Shown: positions 19,950 through 28,673 of the stretch, piece after piece
Layout of the letters: each line of letters begins with the position of its first letter
Numbering within the stretch: position 1 is the stretch's first letter
Notes under the pieces: generated by a model
Seen by the model: the letters and a program-made list of their open reading frames with translations, nothing else
The model's database searches: none
What the model was told of the DNA's origin: nothing
Program-made: the position numbers and the translations under genes
Source of the DNA: Halomonas sp. A40-4
GTDB taxonomy: Bacteria; Pseudomonadota; Gammaproteobacteria; Pseudomonadales; Halomonadaceae
Assembly: GCF_015767635.1 (NCBI RefSeq)
Contig: NZ_CP065230.1
Coordinates: 3,100,001-3,164,000, forward strand
DNA length: 64,000 nucleotides
Reading direction: 5' to 3'

Positions 19950-20291
19950 CTATTCGGCACAGCCGATGCACTTGAGCACCAGCGGGTCGCTTTCCAGACG
20001 CTTAATGTTAATCCACTCGCCGCATTTGATACATTCACCGAAGACACCCTGTTCGAGGCGCTGTAGTGAGCCCGCGATACGCGTCACGTTTTGCTGGCGA
20101 CGCTGCTCTTCGGCCTTGGCCATGGCCTGCCCCTGAAGGGCGTCCATACGCGACAGCCGACCTACCGAGGTTTGATCCAGCGTCACCGTATCCCGAGCCC
20201 CGGCACTGCCAGCACTTTCGTCGATCAGCGTTTCGCGCAGGGTGATTAAACGGGCCTTCATGGCCTCCACGTCTACATCGGGATGGTTCAT
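19950..20291 (-). CDS. DksA/TraR-type zinc-finger protein
   Basis: A 113-residue protein with a coiled-coil N-terminal half and a C-terminal four-cysteine zinc finger (CIKCGEW then LKCIGC, spacing CxxC-x17-CxxC). Such proteins bind the RNA polymerase secondary channel. It is shorter than DksA and has no DxxDxA motif at the coiled-coil tip that I can recognise, so it is better called a YbiI/TraR-type paralogue. ATG 20291 follows AAGGAGGTG. Divergent from the MFS gene across 91 bp. Confidence 0.82.
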   Translation of the reverse strand: MNHPDVDVEAMKARLITLRETLIDESAGSAGARDTVTLDQTSVGRLSRMDALQGQAMAKAEEQRRQQNVTRIAGSLQRLEQGVFGECIKCGEWINIKRLESDPLVLKCIGCAE

Positions 20292-20382
20292 CGCCACCTC
20301 CTTAGGATCTGCTGTTATACTTGGAGAATTAACCCTTTACGAGCGCCCCTTCGCCCGCTTGTTTCGCAAAGGATACTGCATC

Positions 20383-21576
20383 ATGGGCTATCGTACCCTG
20401 CTGCGCGACCACCGTAGTGTGTTAAGTATCGCCTTTTTGGCAATGTTCAGTTCAAGCCTTGGGCAAAGTTTTTTTGTCGGGCTTTTTCAGGCACCGCTGG
20501 CTGACCATTGGCAGTTCAGCGCGGGCCAGTTCGGTACCGCCTACACCGTCGTGACGCTCGTTTCAGGGTTTGTAATGCTGTATTACGGTCCTTCCATCGA
20601 CTGGATATCCCCACGCCGATTCGCGATTACCGTGCTGTTCGCCCTGGTGACGGGCGTTGCCCTGCTCACCCTTTCCCCCTGGTGGTGGCTTGGCGTTCTC
20701 GGCCTGGGCCTGGTGCGATTATGCGGGCAGGGCATGTTGACCCACCTGGGCAACACCCTCGCTGCCCGGGAGTTCACCACCCAGCGGGGCCGCGCAATGG
20801 GGCTTGCAAGCTTGGGCATTCCACTTGGCGAAGCGCTGCTTCCACCGCTCGTCGCGGCGACACTGCTATGGCTAAGCTGGCAGTCCTTCTGGTGGTTGCT
20901 TTGTGCCCTGCTGGCCCTGCCTTGGCTATGGCTGCTGCAGCGTGCCCCCTGGTCCAACGCCCCGGGCCAAAAACCCCAGAAACGTGACACCACCGGGCCG
21001 CGACCCTTTTACGAGCCTCGCTTCTGGGCGTTATTGCCGCTGCTCATGTCGCTGCCGATCACCATGACAGGGCTATTCATTTACCAGGCGCAGCTGACCG
21101 ATGCCCTGGACAGCTCGCTGAGCGTCTATGCGCTGGCCCTTACCGGCATGGGGGTCGCCAAGCTTCCTGGCGCACTGTTGGGCGGCCGCTGGATCGACAA
21201 AATTGGCCCGGTGCGTCTAGCCCGCGTGTACTTGATTCCTTATGCTGCGGCGATGCTATTCGCCACACTGGCCGGAGGGAACGCAAGCGTTTGGGCGTTG
21301 ATGGTGGGAGGCGGTTTGGCCATGGGCGCTCAAGAGCTGATTGCCTCGGGCCTGCTGATCAAGCTGTGGGGCATCGAGCACCTGGGACGCGTACGCTCCG
21401 CGCTCAGCGCCGCCATGGTATTTTCCACGGGTATCGCTCCCGCCGCCATCGGACTCGCGCTCAGCGCTGGCATGGCGTTTCCGGCCATCCTTGCCACGAT
21501 GCTGGCGTTTATCGTCGCCGCCTGGTGTCTTGCCCAACGCGTTTTGCAAATAGCCAACCAAGCGGCCAGCCCCTAG
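20383..21576 (+). CDS. MFS transporter
   Basis: A 397-residue integral membrane protein with about 12 hydrophobic helices in two halves and a basic central loop (about 190-205), typical of the major facilitator superfamily. TQRGRAMGLASLGIPLGEAL (about 127-146) and GGRWIDKIGPVRLARV are loop motifs of this superfamily. The substrate is unknown. ATG 20383 is chosen because upstream codons overlap the promoter gap with the divergent DksA-like gene. Convergent with the usp gene; the two stops overlap by 4 nt. Confidence 0.8.
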   Translation: MGYRTLLRDHRSVLSIAFLAMFSSSLGQSFFVGLFQAPLADHWQFSAGQFGTAYTVVTLVSGFVMLYYGPSIDWISPRRFAITVLFALVTGVALLTLSPWWWLGVLGLGLVRLCGQGMLTHLGNTLAAREFTTQRGRAMGLASLGIPLGEALLPPLVAATLLWLSWQSFWWLLCALLALPWLWLLQRAPWSNAPGQKPQKRDTTGPRPFYEPRFWALLPLLMSLPITMTGLFIYQAQLTDALDSSLSVYALALTGMGVAKLPGALLGGRWIDKIGPVRLARVYLIPYAAAMLFATLAGGNASVWALMVGGGLAMGAQELIASGLLIKLWGIEHLGRVRSALSAAMVFSTGIAPAAIGLALSAGMAFPAILATMLAFIVAAWCLAQRVLQIANQAASP

Positions 21577-22427
21577 CGCAGAATCAGCACCGGCAATTGG
21601 GCCTTCCTCAGCATCGCGGTGGTAGTGCTGCCAACCAGCAAATGGCGAATGCGCGAATGGCCGTAGGCGCCCATGACCAGCATATCGATGCCATGTTCCT
21701 CTTTGTAGGCGCGCAGCGTCTCTTCGACATCACCCGCTCGAATCGCGCCTTCGGCCGTATGTCCCGCACTCGTCAGGCTCGTCAGCGCCCACTCCAGCTG
21801 TGAACGGTGCTCGGCGGTTTCCGCGCCGACGATGACAACGTGGCAGGTCGCACCGTTAAACAACGGGCTCTTGGCCAGCATTTCAACGCCTTTGCGCGCT
21901 GTGTTGCTGCCATCGAAGGCCATCATGACGTTTTCGGGATGGGTAAATGTTCTGGGCACCATCAGGATAGGGCGGTGCACTTCGCGCACCACGCGCTCCA
22001 GGTTTGAACCTATATGGCCGCTGGCCTGGTGAGCGGTTTCACCACGCTTACCCACCACCAGTAGGCGTACACTCTTTTCCTGCTCGACCAGGGTTTCCAC
22101 CAAGGTACCGTTGCGCTGCATGGCATCTAGCGCTTCGACACCCGCTTTCAAGGCTCGCTGCCTGGCATCCTCCAGCACCAGCCTGCCTTGCTCACGCGCC
22201 AGCTTGGCACGCTGTTCTTCGACGTCGGATAGCTTTTCCAGTAGATGCTCGCGGGTGCCCAGCCCCAGATTGCCGGTCAGGTCAGGCTCGGAGATTTGTG
22301 GGTGGTTATCCACTACATGAATAAACGCGAGAGGCGCATCAAGCGCCTTGGCAGCCCAGGCAGCGTAGTCGCATACCCCTTCGGAAAACTGGGAACTGTC
22401 GATAGCCGCCAATACTCGATCAGACAT
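21573..22427 (-). CDS. Double-domain universal stress protein (UspA family)
   Basis: A 284-residue protein made of two UspA domains (about 1-145 and 155-284). The C-terminal domain keeps the ATP-binding pattern G-x2-G-x9-GS (GAYGHSRIRHLLVGSTT) and the first domain has a shorter version (GHIGSNLERVVREV). It is a close paralogue of the protein at 25721-26599, sharing long blocks such as VVGKRGET and MMAFDGS. No partner transporter is adjacent, unlike the paralogue. A general stress role is inferred. Confidence 0.88.
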   Translation of the reverse strand: MSDRVLAAIDSSQFSEGVCDYAAWAAKALDAPLAFIHVVDNHPQISEPDLTGNLGLGTREHLLEKLSDVEEQRAKLAREQGRLVLEDARQRALKAGVEALDAMQRNGTLVETLVEQEKSVRLLVVGKRGETAHQASGHIGSNLERVVREVHRPILMVPRTFTHPENVMMAFDGSNTARKGVEMLAKSPLFNGATCHVVIVGAETAEHRSQLEWALTSLTSAGHTAEGAIRAGDVEETLRAYKEEHGIDMLVMGAYGHSRIRHLLVGSTTTAMLRKAQLPVLILR

Positions 22428-22575
22428 TGATCAACCTCACTCAAGCAGGTGCAATAAACATTATTGTTGTGGCCTACCTTTTTACACGAACTTATTGACC
22501 GGCAACAGCGCCTGCCCCGACATCTCAACATGATAAGCTTGATGACCGCTGGGGGAATTGGCAAGGGGACGTATC

Positions 22576-22965
22576 TTGGGTATTAGCTGGGGTAGCATTA
22601 TGCTGGTGGCAGTTGGCGGGGCTTTCGGTGGCATGGCCCGCGTGGCCACCTCGAACCTGTTTGCCAAATGGCTGGGCATCGCATTTCCTTGGGGCACCCT
22701 GGCCGTTAACCTGCTGGGCGCTTTTGCCCTTGGCTGGGTGGCGAGCACCCTCAATCAGGGCAGCCCACCATTCGGTGATGCGTGGCTGTTTGTCGCCGTT
22801 GGGCTACTGGGCGGCTTCACGACGGTCTCATCCTTCAGCTTGCAGACCCTGGGCCTGTGGGAAAGCGGCATGGGAGGCAAGGCACTCGCCAATATCACCA
22901 GCACGCTGACACTCGGCGTTGCGGCGCTGGGGTTAGGTGCATGGTTAGCGGGAGGGGGCCTATGA
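22576..22965 (+). CDS. crcB: Fluoride channel subunit CrcB/FluC (first of pair)
   Basis: A small four-helix membrane protein of the Fluc family that exports fluoride as a dual-topology or hetero-dimer. Motifs: GGAFGGMARV, FPWGTLAVNLLG with the pore asparagine, and GLLGGFTTVSSFS with the phenylalanine box. The start is uncertain: TTG 22576 (129 residues, AGGGG upstream) places the first helix at normal length; ATG 22600 gives 121 residues and TTG 22558 gives 135. It overlaps the second crcB by 4 nt. Confidence 0.88.
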   Translation: MGISWGSIMLVAVGGAFGGMARVATSNLFAKWLGIAFPWGTLAVNLLGAFALGWVASTLNQGSPPFGDAWLFVAVGLLGGFTTVSSFSLQTLGLWESGMGGKALANITSTLTLGVAALGLGAWLAGGGL

Positions 22966-23345
22966 AGACGCTTGCCACCTATGCCGCGGTTGGCATCGGC
23001 AGCGGGCTGGGCAGCGCGCTGCGTTACGTCATCTCGTTGTCGATGACAGGCACCCTGGGTAGCTCCTTTCCCTGGGGGACGCTTCTGGTCAATGTTGTCG
23101 GCTCAGGGCTGATCGGCTGGCTTGCCGGGCGCATTGCCCGGGCACCCGATGCACAACGCAAACGCTGGCAGCCCTTTTGGGTGGCGGGCTTTTGCGGCGG
23201 ATTCACCACCTTTTCTCTATTCAGCTTGGAAGTCGTTTCACTTGCCCAGACCCAACCCATCCTGGCGTTGGCTTATATCGCTGTCAGCCTGCCTTTATGG
23301 TTGGCGGCAGTCTGGGCAGGACAACGCTGGGCCAATAGCGGTTAA
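22962..23345 (+). CDS. crcB: Fluoride channel subunit CrcB/FluC (second of pair)
   Basis: The second Fluc subunit, 127 residues, with four predicted helices and the same ordered motifs: GLGSALRYV, FPWGTLLVNVVG, and GFCGGFTTFSLFSLE. Tandem non-identical crcB genes usually encode a heterodimeric channel with antiparallel subunits, and ATGA coupling here supports equal expression. I looked for a fluoride riboswitch upstream of the pair and did not see a convincing one. Confidence 0.9.
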   Translation: MKTLATYAAVGIGSGLGSALRYVISLSMTGTLGSSFPWGTLLVNVVGSGLIGWLAGRIARAPDAQRKRWQPFWVAGFCGGFTTFSLFSLEVVSLAQTQPILALAYIAVSLPLWLAAVWAGQRWANSG

Positions 23346-23367
23346 GCCACCCACTCCTGACACCTAC

Positions 23368-24339
23368 CTAATATTCTCTCGTATCGGCCGGTGAGTGTTT
23401 TACCAGCCGCGGCACCCAGGCGAGATACGTCACCATGCCCAGCAATTCGACCAGTGACTGCAGGACAATGACCACCACCGATGCTGCCCAGATATCGGGC
23501 AGCGCAATCGCCAACGGAAGTACCACAAAGGAATTGCGGGTACCGAGGCTGAAAACCAGCGTCCGGCCAGAAGCCGTGGGAAGGCGAAACAGCATGTGGA
23601 GCGTCTTGCCGACCAGGGCTGCAACCAGCAGATAGAGCACAAAAAGCACGGCGATTTGACCCAGCATCTCCTGCGACTCAATAATCAAGTGCACTTGCGA
23701 GGCCGCAATCAAGAACACCACTGCTGTCAGCAAAGGCACGGGTAGCCAGCCCATCACCTCAACGCCTCGCTTGAGTACAGCAGATTGCGCGGCGCCTGTT
23801 TCGGTCAGCCAGGCAAGTAGCAACGGCGTTACGATCAGTCCCCAAAAGGCAGGTAATAATTCGCTCAGCAGATGGTCACTGACAAGCTGCTCGCCCATCA
23901 TTAACGTGACATAAAGCGGCAGCAGCGTTATCTGCAGCAAGAGCAGTACCGGCGTCGCGGCAATTGCCTTGGCACTATCCCCCTGCCCAAGATGGGTAAA
24001 GCTGATAAACCAGTCGGTGCAGGGCACCAACAACACCAGCAGGACGCCGAGCAGCACAGCACCTTTCAACCCAAACAGCGTGGCCAACCCCCACACCACC
24101 AGCGGCATGACAATAAAGTTACCTAGCGCCAACGCGCTCATAAAGCGTCGGTCTTTGAATGCTTGCGGGATATGTAGCAGCGGTACTTGAGTAAAGGTCG
24201 CATACAGCAACAAGCCAAGCAGTGGCCAGAGGGCAACGTTCCATGCCTGAATCACTTCCCAACGCGCCCCCAAACCAATACCGGCAAGGATGGCAACGAG
24301 ATAAAGCCAGACTTGATACTTTTCCAGGGTTTCGCGCAT
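23368..24339 (-). CDS. ACR3/BASS-type carrier (arsenic-resistance-like)
   Basis: A 323-residue protein with about ten hydrophobic helices, of the bile-acid:sodium symporter/ACR3 superfamily. The LVPCTDWF segment (about residue 105) resembles the conserved cysteine region of ACR3 arsenite carriers, and SLGTRNSFVVLPLAIALP is the later conserved helix. No arsR or arsC is adjacent, so arsenite export is not confirmed. ATG 24339 is used. Convergent with crcB and followed upstream on the same strand by cfa, 65 bp away. Confidence 0.75.
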   Translation of the reverse strand: MRETLEKYQVWLYLVAILAGIGLGARWEVIQAWNVALWPLLGLLLYATFTQVPLLHIPQAFKDRRFMSALALGNFIVMPLVVWGLATLFGLKGAVLLGVLLVLLVPCTDWFISFTHLGQGDSAKAIAATPVLLLLQITLLPLYVTLMMGEQLVSDHLLSELLPAFWGLIVTPLLLAWLTETGAAQSAVLKRGVEVMGWLPVPLLTAVVFLIAASQVHLIIESQEMLGQIAVLFVLYLLVAALVGKTLHMLFRLPTASGRTLVFSLGTRNSFVVLPLAIALPDIWAASVVVIVLQSLVELLGMVTYLAWVPRLVKHSPADTREY

Positions 24340-24404
24340 CAAGGTAGTGTCGGATCCAGAGAAAAATGTCCCTCTCAGGGGCGTTGGTCGTGCCTAAACG
24401 ATGA

Positions 24405-25565
24405 TTAGCTCACGCGCTCATAACCGCCCACCACGCCTTTCTTGCTCAGCACGAACTGCCAAAGCTGGATTTCCCGCGCACGGAAAGCAGCCGCACAGCT
24501 CAGCAGGTAATAACGCCACATGCGGTAGAAGGTCTCATCAAAACGGTAGCGGAAGTTTGGCCAGTTGGTTTCGAAATTGGCGTGCCAGGCCATCAGGGTC
24601 TTGTCGTAGTCAGCGCCGAAATTATGTACATCTTCAACGACAAATAGCCCTTCTGCCGCATCGGTGACCTGGCCCATGACCGGCAACTCACCATTGGGAA
24701 AAATATACTTGTCGATCCAGGGATCGCAGGCCGTGGCGCGCAGATTTTTACCAATGGTGTGAAGCAGGAAGAGGCCGTCGTCTTTCAGGCAACGATGCGC
24801 CACCTCCATGAACTCGCGATAGTTTTTATGCCCCACGTGTTCAAACATGCCAATACTGACGATACGGTCAAACGTCTCGGTTTCATCGCGGTAGTCCCGC
24901 AGACGGAACTCCACCGGCAATCCGTTTTTCATCAGGCGCTGGCCAAACTCTGCCTGCTCTCTGGAGATGGTCAGGCCAACACATTCGACGCCATAATGCT
25001 CGGCGGCGTAGGCCATGAAACTGCCCCAGCCGCAGCCAATATCGAGCACCCGCATGCCGGGCTCCAGATTCAACTTACGACAGATCAGGTCGAGTTTGGC
25101 CTCCTGAGCATCGTCCAGATTGGTGGCATCTTTCCAGTACCCGCAGGTATAGGTCATACGCTTGTCGAGCATGCCCGCGTAAAACTCGTTACCCAGGTCG
25201 TAATGTTTTTCGCCCACTTCCCAGGCACGTTTGGCACTTTGCCGATTGATCAACCTGGCACGCAGGGAATGATAAATCAGTTGCGTGGGCTTGATCCGCT
25301 GATGAAGCTGAGCACGCATCAGGCGATAAAAGAATTGATCCAGCGACTCAACCTCCCAGTCGCCTTGCATATAACTTTCGCCAAACCCCAGGTTGCCTCG
25401 CGAAAGGGCGCTATCGATAACGCCAGGGGCTTTCAGTTGAATATCCCAGGACCTCTGGCCATTGATTTCAATATCGGCTTGCTTGAGCAGGTCGGCAACG
25501 AACCGATGGGAAGGTGAACGCTCGTCGAACACCTCACTTTTTTTCCCCAATATTGGTAAGTTCAA
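24405..25565 (-). CDS. cfa: Cyclopropane-fatty-acyl-phospholipid synthase
   Basis: A 386-residue SAM-dependent enzyme that methylenates unsaturated phospholipid chains, a stress and stationary-phase membrane modification. The SAM loop VLDIGCGWGSFM (about 168-179), the following GLTISREQAEF, and GMFEHVGHKNYREF (about 237-250, bicarbonate/active-site region) are all characteristic. An N-terminal lipid-binding domain covers residues 1-110. The start is probably TTG 25565 with GGGGG upstream; a downstream GTG at residue 12 is possible. Confidence 0.93.
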   Translation of the reverse strand: MNLPILGKKSEVFDERSPSHRFVADLLKQADIEINGQRSWDIQLKAPGVIDSALSRGNLGFGESYMQGDWEVESLDQFFYRLMRAQLHQRIKPTQLIYHSLRARLINRQSAKRAWEVGEKHYDLGNEFYAGMLDKRMTYTCGYWKDATNLDDAQEAKLDLICRKLNLEPGMRVLDIGCGWGSFMAYAAEHYGVECVGLTISREQAEFGQRLMKNGLPVEFRLRDYRDETETFDRIVSIGMFEHVGHKNYREFMEVAHRCLKDDGLFLLHTIGKNLRATACDPWIDKYIFPNGELPVMGQVTDAAEGLFVVEDVHNFGADYDKTLMAWHANFETNWPNFRYRFDETFYRMWRYYLLSCAAAFRAREIQLWQFVLSKKGVVGGYERVS

Positions 25566-25672
25566 GGTAACACCCCCGCCTATCCCGTGAGTGAATTAGT
25601 AACACCTCAGTTAAGCATAGAACCAACGTCGACATTAGGTGAAGTGCCTTAATAGTCACACCACCCACAATG

Positions 25673-25712
25673 ATAAAAAAAACCGGCACACTCACTGTAC
25701 GAGGGCCGGTTT
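25673..25712 (-). terminator. Rho-independent terminator after the SulP-usp operon
   Basis: On the minus strand AAACCGGC (25712-25705) pairs with GCCGGTTT (25687-25680), then an unbroken run of eight T (25680-25673). It starts 9 nt after the usp stop. Confidence 0.85.
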
Positions 25713-25720
25713 CGGGGAGC

Positions 25721-26599
25721 TTAACGCAATATCAACACGGGTATGGTGCTCTTGCGCAGCATGTCGGTGGTCGTGCTGCCCACCAACAGGTGGCGTATGC
25801 GCGAATGGCCATAGGCCCCCATGACCATCATGTCGATGTCATTGTCCTTTGCGTAGGCATGAAGTGTTGTTTCCACTTCACCGGCGCGAATCGCCCCTTC
25901 GGCTTCGTGGCCGGCCTCGCGCAGGGTGGAAAGCGCCCACTCGAGCTGCGAGCTGTTTTCGCCGGTATCGGCGCCGACGATGACCACATGGCAGGCAATA
26001 CCGCTGAACAGCGGGCTCTTGGCGAGCATTTCAATGCCCTTCCGCGCCGTCTTGCTGCCGTCGAACGCCATCATGACCTTTGCCGGGGTTTTGAAACCGC
26101 CTCGCGGCACCATCAGAATCGGCCGGTGCATTTCGCGCACCACGCGTTCAAGATTGGAACCCAGATGGCCGCTGGCCTGGTCGGCGGTTTCGCCGCGCTT
26201 GCCCACGACCAGCAGACGCACATCGTTTTCGAGCTCCACCAGGGTTTCCACCAGGGTGCCGTTGCGCTGGCGGGTGGCCGGGTCGGCGATGCCGTCTTCA
26301 GCGGCACGCGCCTTGGCCGCCTCGAGCATCAGCTTGCCCTGCTCACGGTTGACCTTGGCCCGCTGTTCATCAAGATCGGAAAGCTCTTCCATGAGCTTTT
26401 CCCGCGCGCCGAGGCGCAGACTCCCCGACAGGTTGGCGTCCTCGCTGGTTTGCGGATGGTTGTCCACCACGTGGACGAATACCAGCGGCGCGTTCAGCGC
26501 CTGGCTGGCCCAGGCGGCGTAATCGCAGACGCTTTCTGAAAACGATGAGCCGTCGATGGCGGCCAGTACCTGACCGGACATTGAGAATTGATCAGACAT
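25721..26599 (-). CDS. Double-domain universal stress protein, SulP-linked
   Basis: A 292-residue tandem UspA protein, paralogous to the one at 21573-22427. Both domains are present; the second has the ATP-binding GAYGHSRIRHLLVGSTT. It starts 17 nt after the SulP gene on the same strand with GGAGTG upstream and ends at a strong terminator, so the pair forms an operon. In SulP-Usp operons the stress protein is thought to regulate the carrier, which is an inference here. Confidence 0.88.
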   Translation of the reverse strand: MSDQFSMSGQVLAAIDGSSFSESVCDYAAWASQALNAPLVFVHVVDNHPQTSEDANLSGSLRLGAREKLMEELSDLDEQRAKVNREQGKLMLEAAKARAAEDGIADPATRQRNGTLVETLVELENDVRLLVVGKRGETADQASGHLGSNLERVVREMHRPILMVPRGGFKTPAKVMMAFDGSKTARKGIEMLAKSPLFSGIACHVVIVGADTGENSSQLEWALSTLREAGHEAEGAIRAGEVETTLHAYAKDNDIDMMVMGAYGHSRIRHLLVGSTTTDMLRKSTIPVLILR

Positions 26600-26616
26600 T
26601 GTGCACTCCTTGCTGA

Positions 26617-28119
26617 TTAGTGGCCGCCCATGAGTTTTTCTACCGCCACGGGGTCGTCATGTACGGCGTAACGATCCACCACGGTGGCGCTCGCCTCGTT
26701 GAGGCCGATCAGCTCAACCTCGGTGCCTTCACGGCGGAACTTGATCACCACCCGGTCCAGCGCCTGTACGGCGGTGATATCCCAGAAGTGAGCCCGCGAT
26801 AGATTGATGGTGACCTTGTCGATGCTTTCCTTGAAATCAAACGCTTCGATAAAGCGCTCGGAGGAGGCAAAAAACACCTGGCCCACGACCTGGTATTCGC
26901 GCTCGCTACCTGGCGCGACTTCCGTCGAGCCGATGTACATGATGTTGCCGACCTTGTTGGCGAAGAACATCGCCGCCAGCAGAACGCCCACGAAGACACC
27001 AATCGCCAGGTTGTGAGTGCCGACGGTGACCGCCACGGTCGCCACCATCACAATATTGGTGCTCATGGGGTGTTTCTTGAGGTCGCGAATCGACTCCCAA
27101 CTGAAGGTACCCACCGACACCATGATCATGACCGCGACCAGCGCCGCCATGGGGATCTGGGAGACCCAGTCGGCGAGGAACACCACCATCAACAGCAGCG
27201 CAATGCCGGCAATCAGGGTCGAGGTGCGTCGACGGCCGCCGGATTTTACGTTGATCACCGACTGGCCGATCATCGCACAGCCCGCCATGCCGCCGATCAG
27301 GCCCGAACCGATGTTGGCAATGCCCTGGCCTTTACACTCACGATTTTTATCGCTCTTGGTATCGGTCAAATCATCGATGATCGTCGCGGTCATCATTGAT
27401 TCCAGCAGGCCAACAATCGTCAGCATCAGCGAATACGGCAGGATGATCATCAGGGTATCAAGATTTAGCGGCACATCTGGCCACAGGAAAATCGGCAGGC
27501 TATCGGGTAGCTCACCCATATCACCCACACTGCGGATTTCCATGCCGGTCATCATATAAACCGCGGTTAGTACCACAATGCACACCAGCGGCGAGGGAAT
27601 CATCCTGCCGATAGCGGGCACATAGGGAAAGCCGTAGATGATCGCCAGCCCTGCCGCCGTCATGGCGTAAACGTGCCAGGTAACGTCGGTCAGCTCGGGC
27701 AGCTGGGCCATGAAAATCAGAATCGCCAAGGCATTCACGAACCCCGTGACCACCGAGCGCGAGACAAAGCGCATCAGGTCGGCAAGCTTCAGGTAGCCGG
27801 CGATAATCTGCAGCACGCCGGTCAACAGCGTGGCGGCCAGCAGATACTCGAGCCCGTGCTCCTTGACCAGGGTGATCATCAATAGCGCCATGGCCCCGGT
27901 GGCAGCCGAGATCATGCCGGAGCGGCCGCCGGTGAAGGCGATGATCACACAGATGGCGAAGGAGGCGTAAAGCCCGACCTTGGGGTCGACCCCCGCAATG
28001 ATGGAGAACGCGATCGCCTCGGGAATCAGGGCGAGTGCCACCACGATACCCGCCAGGGTGTCGCCCTTGAGGTTCGAAAGCCAAGACTGTTTAAATTTTT
28101 CGTACATGCGGGGGTCCAT
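26617..28119 (-). CDS. SulP family anion transporter with STAS domain
   Basis: A 500-residue SLC26/SulP carrier. The transmembrane part (about 15-385) starts with [20 protein letters not shown], the SulP signature, and contains [18 protein letters not shown]-terminal STAS domain follows (about 400-490; [13 protein letters not shown]). Substrates of this branch include sulfate and bicarbonate (BicA-like); sequence alone does not choose. It heads an operon with a universal stress protein. Its 5' leader contains stacked short hairpins and a four-copy octamer repeat. No strong ribosome site is visible at 28119; an ATG four codons in is possible. Confidence 0.88.
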   Translation of the reverse strand: MDPRMYEKFKQSWLSNLKGDTLAGIVVALALIPEAIAFSIIAGVDPKVGLYASFAICVIIAFTGGRSGMISAATGAMALLMITLVKEHGLEYLLAATLLTGVLQIIAGYLKLADLMRFVSRSVVTGFVNALAILIFMAQLPELTDVTWHVYAMTAAGLAIIYGFPYVPAIGRMIPSPLVCIVVLTAVYMMTGMEIRSVGDMGELPDSLPIFLWPDVPLNLDTLMIILPYSLMLTIVGLLESMMTATIIDDLTDTKSDKNRECKGQGIANIGSGLIGGMAGCAMIGQSVINVKSGGRRRTSTLIAGIALLLMVVFLADWVSQIPMAALVAVMIMVSVGTFSWESIRDLKKHPMSTNIVMVATVAVTVGTHNLAIGVFVGVLLAAMFFANKVGNIMYIGSTEVAPGSEREYQVVGQVFFASSERFIEAFDFKESIDKVTINLSRAHFWDITAVQALDRVVIKFRREGTEVELIGLNEASATVVDRYAVHDDPVAVEKLMGGH

Positions 28120-28134
28120 AGTTAAGGGTTAACG

Positions 28135-28185
28135 ACAGGCCGCAAGCCTGTGGCGTAAAACGCCCGACAGCGGCGCGTAAAGCGC
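28135..28185 (-). other. Three adjacent short hairpins in the SulP leader
   Basis: Perfect short inverted repeats stand one after another just upstream of the SulP start: ACAGGC/GCCTGT (28135-28151, loop 5), GGCGT/ACGCC (28152-28164, loop 3) and GCGC/GCGC (28173-28185, loop 5). They would lie in the mRNA leader. Function unknown; they could be chance in GC-rich DNA. The rest of the 554-bp gap (28120-28673) holds the octamer repeat and no gene that I can support. Confidence 0.4.
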
Positions 28186-28203
28186 TTGGGTCATACAAGA
28201 CGG

Positions 28204-28235
28204 TGCTTGAGTGCTTGAGTGCTTGAGTGCTTGAG
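28204..28235. repeat. Four-copy tandem octamer TGCTTGAG
   Basis: TGCTTGAG is repeated four times without error (28204, 28212, 28220, 28228), 85-116 bp upstream of the SulP start. Short perfect tandem repeats of this kind can change copy number by slippage. It lies where a SulP promoter or leader would be expected. Confidence 0.9.
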
Positions 28236-28673
28236 AGATTGACGTCCGGTGACGCCAGGACATAGCAAAGGCGATATGCAATATACCGCCAGGCGATGAC
28301 AGCCGGGTGAAGGCGTCATGCAAAGCAAAATAGGAAGGGAGGCCTAGGGTGGAGTCATCAGCCCTGAGGTGGCAAATGCCGGTAATGTCATAAACAAGGT
28401 CACTGTGTCATCTACACGGATTCGTCTATATGCCTGCCCTGAAAATAAGGGCGGCAGCAGAAGGCGCAAGATTCTAACAGTAATTTTACCACGCTGCACC
28501 CGGCCATCGCCGTTGGCGTTCTTTGACAACGGTCAGGAAGGCACCATGTTCGACGACCGCAGGGTGCCCAAGCCCATAACTTTGGCGTACCATTGCAACG
28601 CAATATATCGACTGATCGAGTCCCAACTTTCCACGTTGAAGCGGCACCCCCGCCGAGAGAAGAGGAGCAGTAG

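Noticed and set aside
22428-22575. Fluoride riboswitch upstream of the crcB pair
   Set aside because: A TGATGACCGC stretch looked suggestive, but I could not fold the conserved pseudoknot and paired arms of the crcB motif.
24759-25517. 252-codon plus-strand open frame
   Set aside because: Fully antisense to cfa, whose motifs are complete; composition is that of a shadow frame.
28204-28235. CRISPR-like repeat
   Set aside because: The octamer copies are contiguous with no spacers and far too short.
28120-28673. Hidden gene in the 554-bp SulP-isocitrate dehydrogenase gap
   Set aside because: Short frames exist on both strands, but none has a ribosome site, coding-like composition or recognisable motif.
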